Source: JAITVB01 sp031553805 (GTDB lineage: Bacteria; Bacteroidota; Bacteroidia; Bacteroidales; Rikenellaceae). From it: 64,000 nt of DNA. Location: the NCBI GenBank assembly GCA_031553805.1, contig JAVBLC010000002.1, positions 62,001 through 126,000 of the forward strand, read 5' to 3'. Of this stretch, positions 35,056 through 42,657 are shown piece after piece (position 1 is the stretch's first letter; each line of letters begins with the position of its first letter). The position numbers and the translations under genes were made by a program. The notes beneath the pieces are model-generated. The model was not told the DNA's origin. It worked only from the letters and a program-made list of their open reading frames with translations, and ran no database searches.

Positions 35056-36645
35056 ATGAGCAACCTTGATTTAAGCAAGTACGGTATCACGGGCGTGACC
35101 GAGATCGTACACAACCCGACCTACGAACAACTGTTCCAGGCCGAAATGGATACCAAGAACGAGGGGTATGAAAAAGGGGAACTGACGACCACCGGCGCTG
35201 TTTCGGTGAAGACCGGCGTTTTCACCGGCCGCTCGCCCAAAGACCGCTATATCGTGAAAGATGCGACGAGCGATCAGCACATCTGGTGGGACGGCACCAT
35301 AAACAAGCCGGTTTCGACCGAAATCTGGAACGAGTGTAAAGCCCTTGTGCAGAAAGAACTTTCGAACAAGAAAGTATACGTGGTCGACACCTACTGCGGC
35401 ACGAATAAAGACACCCGCATGAAAGTGCGCGTCATCATGGAAGTCGCCTGGCAGGCTCACTTCGTGACCAATATGTTCATCCGCCCGTCGCACTACGAAC
35501 TGGAAAACTACGGTGAACCCGATTTCGTGGTGATGAACGGCTCGAAGGTGACCAATCCGAAATGGAAAGAACAGAACCTCAACTCTGAGGTGTTCGTCAT
35601 GTTCAACCTGACCGAAAAGGTGCAGATCATCGGCGGTACCTGGTACGGCGGTGAAATGAAGAAGGGTATGTTCGCGATGATGAACTACTACCTGCCGCTC
35701 AAGGGCATGGCTTCGATGCACTGCTCGGCCAACGTGGGTGAAAAGGGCGATGTAGCCGTATTCTTCGGCCTCTCGGGTACGGGTAAAACCACCCTCTCGG
35801 CCGACCCGAAACGTTACCTGATCGGCGACGACGAACACGGTTGGGACGACAACGGCGTGTTCAACTACGAAGGCGGTTGCTACGCCAAGGTGATCAACCT
35901 GAGCGAAGAGAACGAGCCGGACATCTGGCGCGCTATCCGCCGCGACGCCCTCCTCGAAAACGTAGTGGTAAAGGCTGACGGTACGCCCGATTACGCCGAC
36001 GGTTCGATCACCGAAAACACCCGCGTATCGTACCCGATCTACTTTATCAACAAAATTGTGCTCCCGTCGAAAGCCGGCCACGCCAAGAAGATCATCTACC
36101 TGTCGGCCGACGCTTTCGGCGTGCTGCCTCCGGTTTCGATCCTCGACGACGCTCAGGCCCAATACCACTTCCTGTGCGGTTACACCTCGAAACTGGCGGG
36201 TACCGAACGCGGTATCACCGAACCCGTTCCGTCGTTCTCGCCCGCATTCGGCGAAGCGTTCCTGACGCTCCACCCGACGATGTACGCCAGCACGCTGTCG
36301 AAGAAGATGAAAGAACACGGCGCAACCGCCTACCTGGTCAACACCGGTTGGAACGGTACCGGCAAACGTATCTCGATCAAGGATACCCGTGCGATCATCG
36401 ATGCGATCATCGACGGTTCGATCAACAACGCCGAACAGGTGCACATTCCGATCCTGAACCTGACCGCCCCCAAGAAACTGAACAACGTTTCGGAAGGCAT
36501 CCTCGACCCGCGCGACACTTACGCCGACGTGAAGGTTTGGGAAGAAAAGGCCAAGAGCCTCGCTGCCAAATACATCAAGAACTTCGAGCAGTATACCGAT
36601 ACTCCGGCCGGCAAGGCGCTCATTCCTGCTGGTCCGAAGCTCTAA
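35056..36645 (+). CDS. pckA: Phosphoenolpyruvate carboxykinase (ATP type)
   Basis: A 529-residue cytoplasmic enzyme interconverting oxaloacetate and phosphoenolpyruvate. In succinate- and propionate-forming Bacteroidales it mainly carboxylates PEP and saves ATP. Key features are VSVKTGVFTGRSPKDRYIV near the N-terminus, the P-loop FGLSGTGKTTLSADP near residue 238, the metal-binding IGDDEHGW, and GGCYAKVINLSEENEPDIW. Length matches the ATP-dependent family. Transcribed alone, with its own -7 element and terminator; the third codon positions are strongly G/C-biased, as expected for a highly expressed core gene here. Confidence 0.97.
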   Translation: MSNLDLSKYGITGVTEIVHNPTYEQLFQAEMDTKNEGYEKGELTTTGAVSVKTGVFTGRSPKDRYIVKDATSDQHIWWDGTINKPVSTEIWNECKALVQKELSNKKVYVVDTYCGTNKDTRMKVRVIMEVAWQAHFVTNMFIRPSHYELENYGEPDFVVMNGSKVTNPKWKEQNLNSEVFVMFNLTEKVQIIGGTWYGGEMKKGMFAMMNYYLPLKGMASMHCSANVGEKGDVAVFFGLSGTGKTTLSADPKRYLIGDDEHGWDDNGVFNYEGGCYAKVINLSEENEPDIWRAIRRDALLENVVVKADGTPDYADGSITENTRVSYPIYFINKIVLPSKAGHAKKIIYLSADAFGVLPPVSILDDAQAQYHFLCGYTSKLAGTERGITEPVPSFSPAFGEAFLTLHPTMYASTLSKKMKEHGATAYLVNTGWNGTGKRISIKDTRAIIDAIIDGSINNAEQVHIPILNLTAPKKLNNVSEGILDPRDTYADVKVWEEKAKSLAAKYIKNFEQYTDTPAGKALIPAGPKL

Positions 36646-36666
36646 AACGCTTCTTAATAGAACTTG

Positions 36667-36700
36667 GGGCGGCTCCTGCAAAGGAGCCGCCCTTGTTTTT
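36667..36700 (+). terminator. Intrinsic terminator of pckA
   Basis: A 10-bp perfect stem (GGGCGGCTCC and complement), 6-base loop, then TTGTTTTT. Confidence 0.88.
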
Positions 36701-36744
36701 CTATAAAGCGAAGGCTTTTTAGGGGTGCTTTTGGGGTGAGGGCG

Positions 36745-36795
36745 ACGAAGAAAGTAACGGCTACCTAACGGTCGGGCAAAACTCAAATCGCTGAA
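36745..36795. repeat. Partial copy of the repeat-family tail module
   Basis: AGAAAGTAACG, then CTACCTAACGGTC and AAAACTCAAATCGC, match in order the 15.9-kb copy (AAGAAAGTAACG, CACCAACGATC, AAAACTCAAATAGC). The left half of the 14-bp palindrome is missing here. It lies between the convergent pckA and thioredoxin-fold genes, outside both terminators. Confidence 0.7.
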
Positions 36796-36829
36796 TCTGC
36801 CATAGACAAAGGATAATACCCAAAAATCG

Positions 36830-36861
36830 AAAAGGGGAAAACCCACAGGTTTTCCCCTTTT
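36830..36861 (-). terminator. Bidirectional intrinsic terminator of the thioredoxin-fold gene
   Basis: A 14-bp perfect stem (AAAAGGGGAAAACC and complement) with loop CACA. On the minus strand it is followed by CGATTTTTG. Confidence 0.85.
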
Positions 36862-36877
36862 GAATATACGGAAACGA

Positions 36878-37345
36878 TTATTTAATCGCGCTGCCAAGTA
36901 TGGCGTCGGTCAACCCCGAGGGGTTGCCCATCCAGACCACCTGTCCGCGGGCGTCGAGCAGCACGCTGAACGGCACAAAACGCACGTTATAGGAGGTGAA
37001 CGTCTTCATGTTATCGTCCAGGCCGAAAAAGAAAGCGTAATTTTTGCCTGCTACCAGCGGAGCGAGCTTGCTCTCTTCCTCGCGGCCCACGATCACGAAA
37101 TTGATCTTGCCGCTGTATTGGCGTGCCAGGGCGTCGAGCCGGGGCAGCGAAGCGATGCACTGGTCGTTGGTCGAGTAAAAGAAGTCGACCAGCTGTGCCT
37201 TGCCGCCCGAAGGCTGGCCGCCGCCGATCCATGTGGCGATTTTGACGTCGGGTGCTTTTTCCCCGATCATCAGCCGCTGTGCCTGGACGTTTCCCGCTAT
37301 CAGGAGCGAGAGTGCCAGCACGCTGAGCCGGATAAAATTTTTCAT
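36878..37345 (-). CDS. Exported TlpA/AhpC-like thioredoxin-fold protein with a single active-site cysteine
   Basis: A 155-residue protein with a signal peptide (MKNFIRLSVLALSLLIAGNVQA). The fold is marked by GEKAPDVKIATWIGG, VDFFYS at the catalytic strand, INFVIVGREEE, and the cis-proline region VRFVPFSVLLDARGQVVWMG. Where thioredoxins have WCxxC, this has T59-N60-D61-Q62-C63: the first cysteine is replaced by Asn and only the second remains. A disulfide cycle within this motif is therefore not possible. It may be a binding protein or act with an external thiol. A -7 element lies upstream; it is convergent with pckA and transcribed alone. Confidence 0.8.
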   Translation of the reverse strand: MKNFIRLSVLALSLLIAGNVQAQRLMIGEKAPDVKIATWIGGGQPSGGKAQLVDFFYSTNDQCIASLPRLDALARQYSGKINFVIVGREEESKLAPLVAGKNYAFFFGLDDNMKTFTSYNVRFVPFSVLLDARGQVVWMGNPSGLTDAILGSAIK

Positions 37346-37366
37346 ATCGATGAAAATTTATACACA

Positions 37367-37374
37367 AATCTAAG
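37367..37374 (-). promoter_or_regulatory. -7 element TAGATTTG of the thioredoxin-fold gene
   Basis: Exact TAnnTTTG match on the minus strand, 22 bases before the start at 37345. Confidence 0.5.
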
Positions 37375-37446
37375 TAAAAAAAGGAGAAATGATTCCGCGC
37401 AGGCCGTGATGTCCAACTTTTCGAGTGCGAAATCGCAAATTCTGCC

Positions 37447-37454
37447 TATCTTTG
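37447..37454 (+). promoter_or_regulatory. -7 element TATCTTTG of the DUF1573-GT4 operon
   Basis: Exact consensus match 27 bases upstream of the start at 37481; no clear -33 box. It excludes the longer open frame upstream. Confidence 0.5.
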
Positions 37455-37480
37455 GACGCAAATTTGATACCTTTTACGGT

Positions 37481-37894
37481 ATGACACACGCTAATAACGT
37501 TTTTCAGGCCCGGTTTGGTCTGTGTCTTTTGTTTTTAGGATTGTTGCTGCTTGCTCCGTCGACGGGTGCAGCCCAGCAACAACGGACGGATATTGCGGTC
37601 AGCGAGATGTCCTGGGATTTCGGCAGTTTCACGATGAAAGATACGCCGAGCCATACCTTTACGGTCAAGAATAACGGCAGCAACGTATTGCTGTTGACGG
37701 CCATACGCACCACCTGCTCGTGCGCCAAGGTCAAATGGACGAAGAGCCCCATCGTCCCCGGCGAATCGGGCGAGGTCGTGGTGACCTATAAACCGGCTGC
37801 CGAAGGTGCATTCTATAAGGAGATCGTCGTGCAATCGACCGCCCCGGGCGGCCCGCTGCGTTTGGCGATCAAGGGTTACGTTGGGAAAAAATAG
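37481..37894 (+). CDS. DUF1573 secreted protein
   Basis: A 137-residue protein; the start at 37481 gives a plausible signal peptide (FGLCLLFLGLLLLAPSTGAAQ), whereas the longer open frame before it crosses a promoter. The mature part is one DUF1573 domain: ISVEMSWDFG-like opening (SEMSWDFGSFTMKD), SHTFTVKNNGSNVLLL, then TTCSCAKVKWTKSPIVPGESGEVVVTYKP, with the typical TxCSC motif. These Ig-like domains are abundant in Bacteroidetes and their role is unknown. It is followed after 9 bases by a glycosyltransferase gene, so the pair is cotranscribed. Confidence 0.85.
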   Translation: MTHANNVFQARFGLCLLFLGLLLLAPSTGAAQQQRTDIAVSEMSWDFGSFTMKDTPSHTFTVKNNGSNVLLLTAIRTTCSCAKVKWTKSPIVPGESGEVVVTYKPAAEGAFYKEIVVQSTAPGGPLRLAIKGYVGKK

Positions 37895-37903
37895 GGGAGT
37901 GCG

Positions 37904-39037
37904 ATGAAGATCGGTTTTGACGCCAAACGGGTATTTTTCAACCGCAGCGGGCTGGGCAACTACAGCCGCAGCACGGTCGAACTGCTGGCCCGTTACGCGC
38001 CGGAAAACGAGTACCTGCTCTTTACCCCGCGACCCGGCAACCCGGTGGGGTTTGCGGTGCCCGACGGCGTCCGTACGGTGACGCCCGTTTCGGGGCTCAA
38101 CCGGAGTCTGGGGTCGGTGTGGCGCAGCTACAATATGTCGGGGTCGCTTCTGCGGCAAGGGATTGAACTCTATCACGGGTTGAGCAACGAACTTCCGGCC
38201 GACATTTACCGCGCGACCGACCGGGGGATGCGCTCGGTGGTCACGCTCCACGACATCATTTTTGTCCATTTTCCGGAATTGTATAAACCGCTCGATCGCT
38301 ATCTCTATACCCAGAAGTATAAATCGAGCTGTTTTCGAGCCGACCGGGTGATCGCCATCAGCCGCCAGACGCGTGACGACCTGGTCAACCACTGGGGGGT
38401 GCCGGCGGAGAAGATCGACGTCGTTTACCAGGGGTGCAGTCCGAACTTTTACGACGAAGCGTCGGCCGAAAAACGGGCCGAAGTACGCGAACGCTACCGT
38501 CTCCCGAAGCGCTATATCCTGAGTGTAGGCACGATCGAACCCCGCAAGAACCTGATGCTTACCGTACAGGCGATGGCCGAGGGGCGCCTCGACGCCGACC
38601 TGGTGGCCTGCGGCCGTGCCACCCCTTACGTGAAGGAGATCATGGACTACGCCCTGCGCCACGGCATCGCCAACCGCGTGCACCTGATCCACGACGTGTC
38701 ATTCGCCGACCTGCCGGCGGTTTACCAGATGGCCGACGTGCTGGTTTACACCTCTTTCTACGAGGGTTTCGGCATTCCGATCCTCGAGGGGTTGAATAGC
38801 CGCATCCCGGTGATCACCACCCGCGGCGGAGTGTTTCCCGAAACGGGGGGCGACGCTTGCTACTACGTCGACCCGCACAGCACCGACGAGATGATCGTCG
38901 CCCTCGAAAAAACGCTTAACGACTGCGACTTGCGTGCCGGCATGATCGAACGGGGCTGTGTCTACGCCCTGCAATTCCGCGAAGAGCGGATCGCGGAAAA
39001 CCTGATCGAGGTATACCGTAAAACGATGGCCGGGTAA
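37904..39037 (+). CDS. GT4 glycosyltransferase
   Basis: A 377-residue GT-B enzyme: KIGFDAKRVFFNRSGLGNYSRS (donor-side Gly loop), LYHGLSNELPA, VVTLHDIIFVHFPELY, ADRVIAISRQTRDDL, ILSVGTIEPRKNL and the E-x7-E motif in YEGFGIPILEGL. These are features of mannosyl- or rhamnosyl-transferases of surface glycan synthesis (GT4, WbpX/MtfB type). Nine bases separate it from the DUF1573 gene. The sugar and acceptor are unknown; no polysaccharide cluster surrounds it. Confidence 0.88.
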   Translation: MKIGFDAKRVFFNRSGLGNYSRSTVELLARYAPENEYLLFTPRPGNPVGFAVPDGVRTVTPVSGLNRSLGSVWRSYNMSGSLLRQGIELYHGLSNELPADIYRATDRGMRSVVTLHDIIFVHFPELYKPLDRYLYTQKYKSSCFRADRVIAISRQTRDDLVNHWGVPAEKIDVVYQGCSPNFYDEASAEKRAEVRERYRLPKRYILSVGTIEPRKNLMLTVQAMAEGRLDADLVACGRATPYVKEIMDYALRHGIANRVHLIHDVSFADLPAVYQMADVLVYTSFYEGFGIPILEGLNSRIPVITTRGGVFPETGGDACYYVDPHSTDEMIVALEKTLNDCDLRAGMIERGCVYALQFREERIAENLIEVYRKTMAG

Positions 39038-39220
39038 CGCGCGCCGCGTTCTCTTTTTTCGATCGTCTTTCCATTGCACCTTTCCAGGAGCGCCCTGTTT
39101 TTGGGTACTCCTTTCCTGTTTTCTCGCCACCTCCGGGCGAGGAGGGCGCTTTATGTTGTATAACACAAAATTAATCGTTCGAAATTGTCTGAAAAGGCAT
39201 GAAAAGTTCAAGGGAATCAC

Positions 39221-39228
39221 TACCTTTG
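39221..39228 (+). promoter_or_regulatory. -7 element TACCTTTG of the methylmalonyl-CoA operon
   Basis: Exact consensus match 53 bases before the mce start at 39282; -33 box not clear. Confidence 0.5.
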
Positions 39229-39281
39229 CCCGATATTTCAAAACCAAACGTAAATTAACGAAAAAAATAAAAACCAACGTT

Positions 39282-39689
39282 ATGAACCTGACGCATATCG
39301 AACACATCGGCATCGCGGTGAAGAGCCTCGAAACGTCGATCCCCTATTATGAACAGGTGCTGGGCCTGAAGTGCTACAACATCGAAGAGGTAGCTGACCA
39401 GAAGGTGAAGACCGCTTTCTTCAAGGTGGGTCAGACCAAGATCGAATTGCTCGAACCGACGAGCGAAGAGAGCACGATCGCCAAATTTATCGAAAAACGC
39501 GGCGAAGGCGTACACCACATCGCTTATGCCGTTGACGGTATCGAAGGCGCGCTGGCCGAAGCCGAAACCAACGGCGTGCAACTGATCGACAAAACGCCGC
39601 GCGGCGGGGCCGAGGGGTTGACCATCGCTTTCCTGCACCCGAAATTCACCGGCGGCGTGCTGACCGAACTTTGCGAGGATAAAAACTAA
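39282..39689 (+). CDS. mce: Methylmalonyl-CoA epimerase
   Basis: A 135-residue enzyme of the vicinal-oxygen-chelate fold. It interconverts the (R) and (S) forms of methylmalonyl-CoA. MNLTHIEHIGIAVKSLE contains the first metal-binding histidine; KIELLEPTSEESTIAKF and GEGVHHIAYAVD (histidine) and LTELCED (Glu) complete the site. The start at 39282 is chosen because an upstream in-frame ATG (39153) lies before the promoter and adds a non-homologous segment. It leads the propionate-forming operon; the decarboxylase alpha gene follows after 15 bases. Confidence 0.95.
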   Translation: MNLTHIEHIGIAVKSLETSIPYYEQVLGLKCYNIEEVADQKVKTAFFKVGQTKIELLEPTSEESTIAKFIEKRGEGVHHIAYAVDGIEGALAEAETNGVQLIDKTPRGGAEGLTIAFLHPKFTGGVLTELCEDKN

Positions 39690-39704
39690 AAATAAGATAA
39701 CGCT

Positions 39705-41267
39705 ATGAGTACCAATCAGGAAAAGGTAAAAGAGCTGCTCAGCCTGCGCGAACAGGCCAAGTTGGGCGGTGGCCAAAAGCGCATCGACTCGCAGCATGCC
39801 AAAGGTAAACTGACGGCCCGCGAACGCATCGAAATGTTGTTGGACGAAGCGAGCTTCGAGGAGTTCGATATGTTCGTTACGCACCGTTGCACGAACTTCG
39901 GTATTGAAAAAGAATCGTACTACGGCGACGGCGTGGTGACCGGCTACGGTACGATCGACGGTCGCCTGGTCTATGTTTTCGCCCAGGACTTTACGGTCTT
40001 CGGCGGTTCGCTCTCCGAATCGCTGGCCGCCAAGATCTGCAAGGTGATGGATATGGCGATGAAAAACGGCGCCCCGCTCATCGGCCTCAACGACTCGGGC
40101 GGCGCCCGCATCCAGGAAGGGGTCAATGCGCTGTCGGGCTATACTGAAATTTTCCAGCGCAACATCCTCGCTTCGGGGGTGATCCCGCAGATTTCGGCCG
40201 TTTTCGGCCCGTGTGCGGGTGGCGCGGTTTATTCTCCGGCGCTGACCGACTTCATCATCATGAGCAAGGGTACGAGCTATATGTTCCTCACCGGCCCGAA
40301 AGTAGTGAAAGCCGTCACGGGCGAGGACGTGACCCAAGAACAACTGGGCGGCGCGTCGATCCACTCGGCCAAGTCGGGTGTGGCCCACTTCACGGTCGAC
40401 ACCGAAGACGAGGGGATCGGCCTGATCCGTAAACTGCTCAGCTACCTGCCGCAGAACAACCTCGAGGACGCTCCGTTGGCCGTGTGCAACGACGCCATCG
40501 ACCGCCTCGACGAAGCCCTCAACGAGATCATTCCCGACAACCCGAACAAACCCTACGATATGTTCGAAGTGATCAAAGCCGTTGTCGACAACGGCGAGAT
40601 CCTCGAATCGCAGAAGGCGTTCGCCCCGAACATCATCACCTGCTTCGCCCGTTTCGACGGCCAGTCGGTGGGCATCATCGCCAACCAGCCGAAGTTCCTG
40701 GCCGGGGTGCTGGATATCAACGCCTCGCGCAAGGCGGCGCGTTTCGTGCGCTTTTGCGACGCGTTCAACATTCCGATCGTGACGTTCGTCGATGTGCCGG
40801 GCTTCCTGCCGGGTACCGCCCAGGAATATGGCGGGGTGATCGTTCACGGGGCGAAACTGTTGTTCGCTTACGGCGAGGCGACGGTGCCGAAGGTGACCGT
40901 TACCCTGCGCAAGTCATACGGCGGTGCATACTGCGTGATGAGTTCGAAACACCTGCGCGGCGACATCAACTACGCTTGGCCGACGGCTGAAATCGCCGTG
41001 ATGGGCCCGGCCGGCGCGATGGAAGTGCTGGCCTCGAAAGAGATCGCTGCAGCCGGTGACCCCGAAGCCCAGGCCAAGTTGCTGGCCGAGAAGGAAGGCG
41101 AGTACCGCGACAAGTTTGCCAATCCCTATGTGGCAGCCAAATACGGCTATATCGACGACGTGATCCTGCCGCGCAACACCCGTTTCCGCGTGATCCGCGC
41201 GCTGCGCTCGCTGGCCACCAAGAAACTGGTCAACCCGCCGAAGAAACACTCGAACATTCCGTTGTAA
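39705..41267 (+). CDS. mmdA: Methylmalonyl-CoA decarboxylase alpha subunit (carboxyltransferase; propionyl-CoA carboxylase beta-like)
   Basis: A 520-residue carboxyltransferase. It moves the carboxyl group of (S)-methylmalonyl-CoA to biotin on the carrier subunit, releasing propionyl-CoA. The two crotonase-like halves are evident: KGKLTARERIEMLLD and LNDSGGARIQEGV (first oxyanion hole, about residues 128-137), GPCAGGAVYSPALTDF, and DVPGFLPGTAQEYGGVIVHGAKLLFAYGEATVPKVTVTLRKSYGGAYCVM in the second half. Neighbouring Na+-pump beta, delta-like and biotin carrier genes show that it works in the decarboxylating direction. Confidence 0.95.
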   Translation: MSTNQEKVKELLSLREQAKLGGGQKRIDSQHAKGKLTARERIEMLLDEASFEEFDMFVTHRCTNFGIEKESYYGDGVVTGYGTIDGRLVYVFAQDFTVFGGSLSESLAAKICKVMDMAMKNGAPLIGLNDSGGARIQEGVNALSGYTEIFQRNILASGVIPQISAVFGPCAGGAVYSPALTDFIIMSKGTSYMFLTGPKVVKAVTGEDVTQEQLGGASIHSAKSGVAHFTVDTEDEGIGLIRKLLSYLPQNNLEDAPLAVCNDAIDRLDEALNEIIPDNPNKPYDMFEVIKAVVDNGEILESQKAFAPNIITCFARFDGQSVGIIANQPKFLAGVLDINASRKAARFVRFCDAFNIPIVTFVDVPGFLPGTAQEYGGVIVHGAKLLFAYGEATVPKVTVTLRKSYGGAYCVMSSKHLRGDINYAWPTAEIAVMGPAGAMEVLASKEIAAAGDPEAQAKLLAEKEGEYRDKFANPYVAAKYGYIDDVILPRNTRFRVIRALRSLATKKLVNPPKKHSNIPL

Positions 41268-41291
41268 GCCGTCCTAATGATTTTTTGAATT

Positions 41292-42203
41292 ATGAGAAAA
41301 TTACTGATAACGGGAATTGCGTTGCTGGGGTGCCTGGCCTTTGCTTCGTCCGGATGGGCGCAAGCGATCAAGGACATCCGGATCAACGAGGTGCTCGTTT
41401 TTAATGTAGACAACTACGAGGACGACTACGGCCACCGCGAGGCATGGATCGAGCTCCATAATACGGGCTATTCGCGCGTCAATCTGGCCGGGTGCTACCT
41501 GACCATCGACCGCGAAGGGACAGTCAGCGGCTACCGTATTCCGACGGGTGACGCACGAACGGTGATCCCGCCCCAGGGCTACGTGATCTTCATTGCCGAG
41601 GGGACGGCCACCAAAGGAACGTTCCACACCAATTTCACGCTCGACAAGACGGGCTATATCGCTTTCTACGACCAGAGCGGCCGTGGCGAACCCATCAACG
41701 AGGTAGAGTATGACGTGGCAGCCCAGCAACCCGACGTTTCGATCGGTTGGGCCCACAACGCCAAAGGCGCACTTGTTTTCGGCCCGCTGGCGACGACCAC
41801 ACCTAACGCCGTCAACGAAGAGGAGAGCGAAGTTCCTGCCCATGAAATTTTCCGTCGCGCCGACCCTTCAGGGGTGGTGATGTCGCTTACGGCGATGACG
41901 GTGGTATTCTCTGCACTGATCCTGCTCTACCTGATCTTCCGGATGATCGGCAAGGCAATGTCGCGCCGCACCGTACGCAAGGAACAGCCGGGGACAGCCG
42001 TTGCAGCCGCACCTGTTGCAGCTGCAAAGGAAGGGGAAGCCTCGGCCGAGGAGATCACCGCGATCTCGCTGGCCCTCCACCAATATTTCGAAGAACTGGA
42101 ACACCAGGAAATAGCCGTGCTGACGATCAACCGCGTCGCCCGCAGCTACTCGCCGTGGAGCTCCAAACTTTACGGTTTAACGCAAACACCTAATAAGAAA
42201 TAA
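41292..42203 (+). CDS. Delta/gamma (OadG-like) subunit of the Na+-pumping decarboxylase with N-terminal lamin-tail domain
   Basis: A 303-residue membrane protein. A signal sequence (residues 1-24) is followed by a lamin-tail-like Ig domain (residues about 27-170: IRINEVLVFNVDNYEDDYGHREAWIELHNTG, CYLTIDREGTVSGYRIPTG, PPQGYVIFIAEG). One transmembrane helix lies near residues 192-222 (VVMSLTAMTVVFSALILLYLIFRMIGKA), with an Ala/Pro linker and a short C-terminal region containing ITAISLALHQYFEE, as in OadG/MmdD subunits. The OadG part anchors the carboxyltransferase to the beta subunit; the exported lamin-tail domain is an addition whose role is not known. Confidence 0.88.
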   Translation: MRKLLITGIALLGCLAFASSGWAQAIKDIRINEVLVFNVDNYEDDYGHREAWIELHNTGYSRVNLAGCYLTIDREGTVSGYRIPTGDARTVIPPQGYVIFIAEGTATKGTFHTNFTLDKTGYIAFYDQSGRGEPINEVEYDVAAQQPDVSIGWAHNAKGALVFGPLATTTPNAVNEEESEVPAHEIFRRADPSGVVMSLTAMTVVFSALILLYLIFRMIGKAMSRRTVRKEQPGTAVAAAPVAAAKEGEASAEEITAISLALHQYFEELEHQEIAVLTINRVARSYSPWSSKLYGLTQTPNKK

Positions 42204-42208
42204 ACGTC

Positions 42209-42655
42209 ATGAAACAGTATAAATTCAAGATAAACGGGAACGAATACGCCGTAGAGATCAGCAACGTGGACGACAATGCGGCCAAGGTGTCGGTCAACGG
42301 CACGACCTACGACGTGGAGATCGAAGGCAAGAAGGTCTCCGCTCCGACCAAAACTCCGAAGATCGTGCAGGCCCCGACCGTTCCGTCGACCGACTCTCAC
42401 CCGTCGGTGGCCAAGACCACACACCCTGCGGCAGCGGCCAAGGCGGGCGATATCAAATCGCCGCTTCCCGGCGTGGTGCTCGACGTGGTGGTGCGCGAAG
42501 GCGATACCGTGAAAGAGGGGCAGCACCTGCTCCTGCTCGAAGCGATGAAGATGGAAAACAACATCGAATCGGACAAGGCCGGGACCGTTACGCGGATCCA
42601 TGTCCGCAAAGGCGACTCGGTGCTTGAGGGTGACGTATTGATAACAATCGGTTAG
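42209..42655 (+). CDS. mmdC: Biotin carboxyl carrier subunit of methylmalonyl-CoA decarboxylase
   Basis: A 148-residue protein with a C-terminal biotinyl domain. The biotin-accepting lysine is K114 in LEAMKMENNIE, preceded by IKSPLPGVVLDVVVREGDTV. The N-terminal part (KFKINGNEYAVEISNVDDN) is the small beta domain typical of decarboxylase carriers, and a Pro/Ala-rich linker (about residues 47-78) gives mobility. It carries the carboxyl group from the alpha subunit to the membrane beta subunit. It starts 5 bases after the OadG-like gene and ends 2 bases before the beta gene. Confidence 0.95.
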   Translation: MKQYKFKINGNEYAVEISNVDDNAAKVSVNGTTYDVEIEGKKVSAPTKTPKIVQAPTVPSTDSHPSVAKTTHPAAAAKAGDIKSPLPGVVLDVVVREGDTVKEGQHLLLLEAMKMENNIESDKAGTVTRIHVRKGDSVLEGDVLITIG

Positions 42656-42657
42656 TT

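Noticed and set aside
36860..37480. N-terminal extension of the DUF1573 gene
   Set aside because: It runs antisense through the thioredoxin-fold gene and across a -7 element; the signal peptide starts at 37481.
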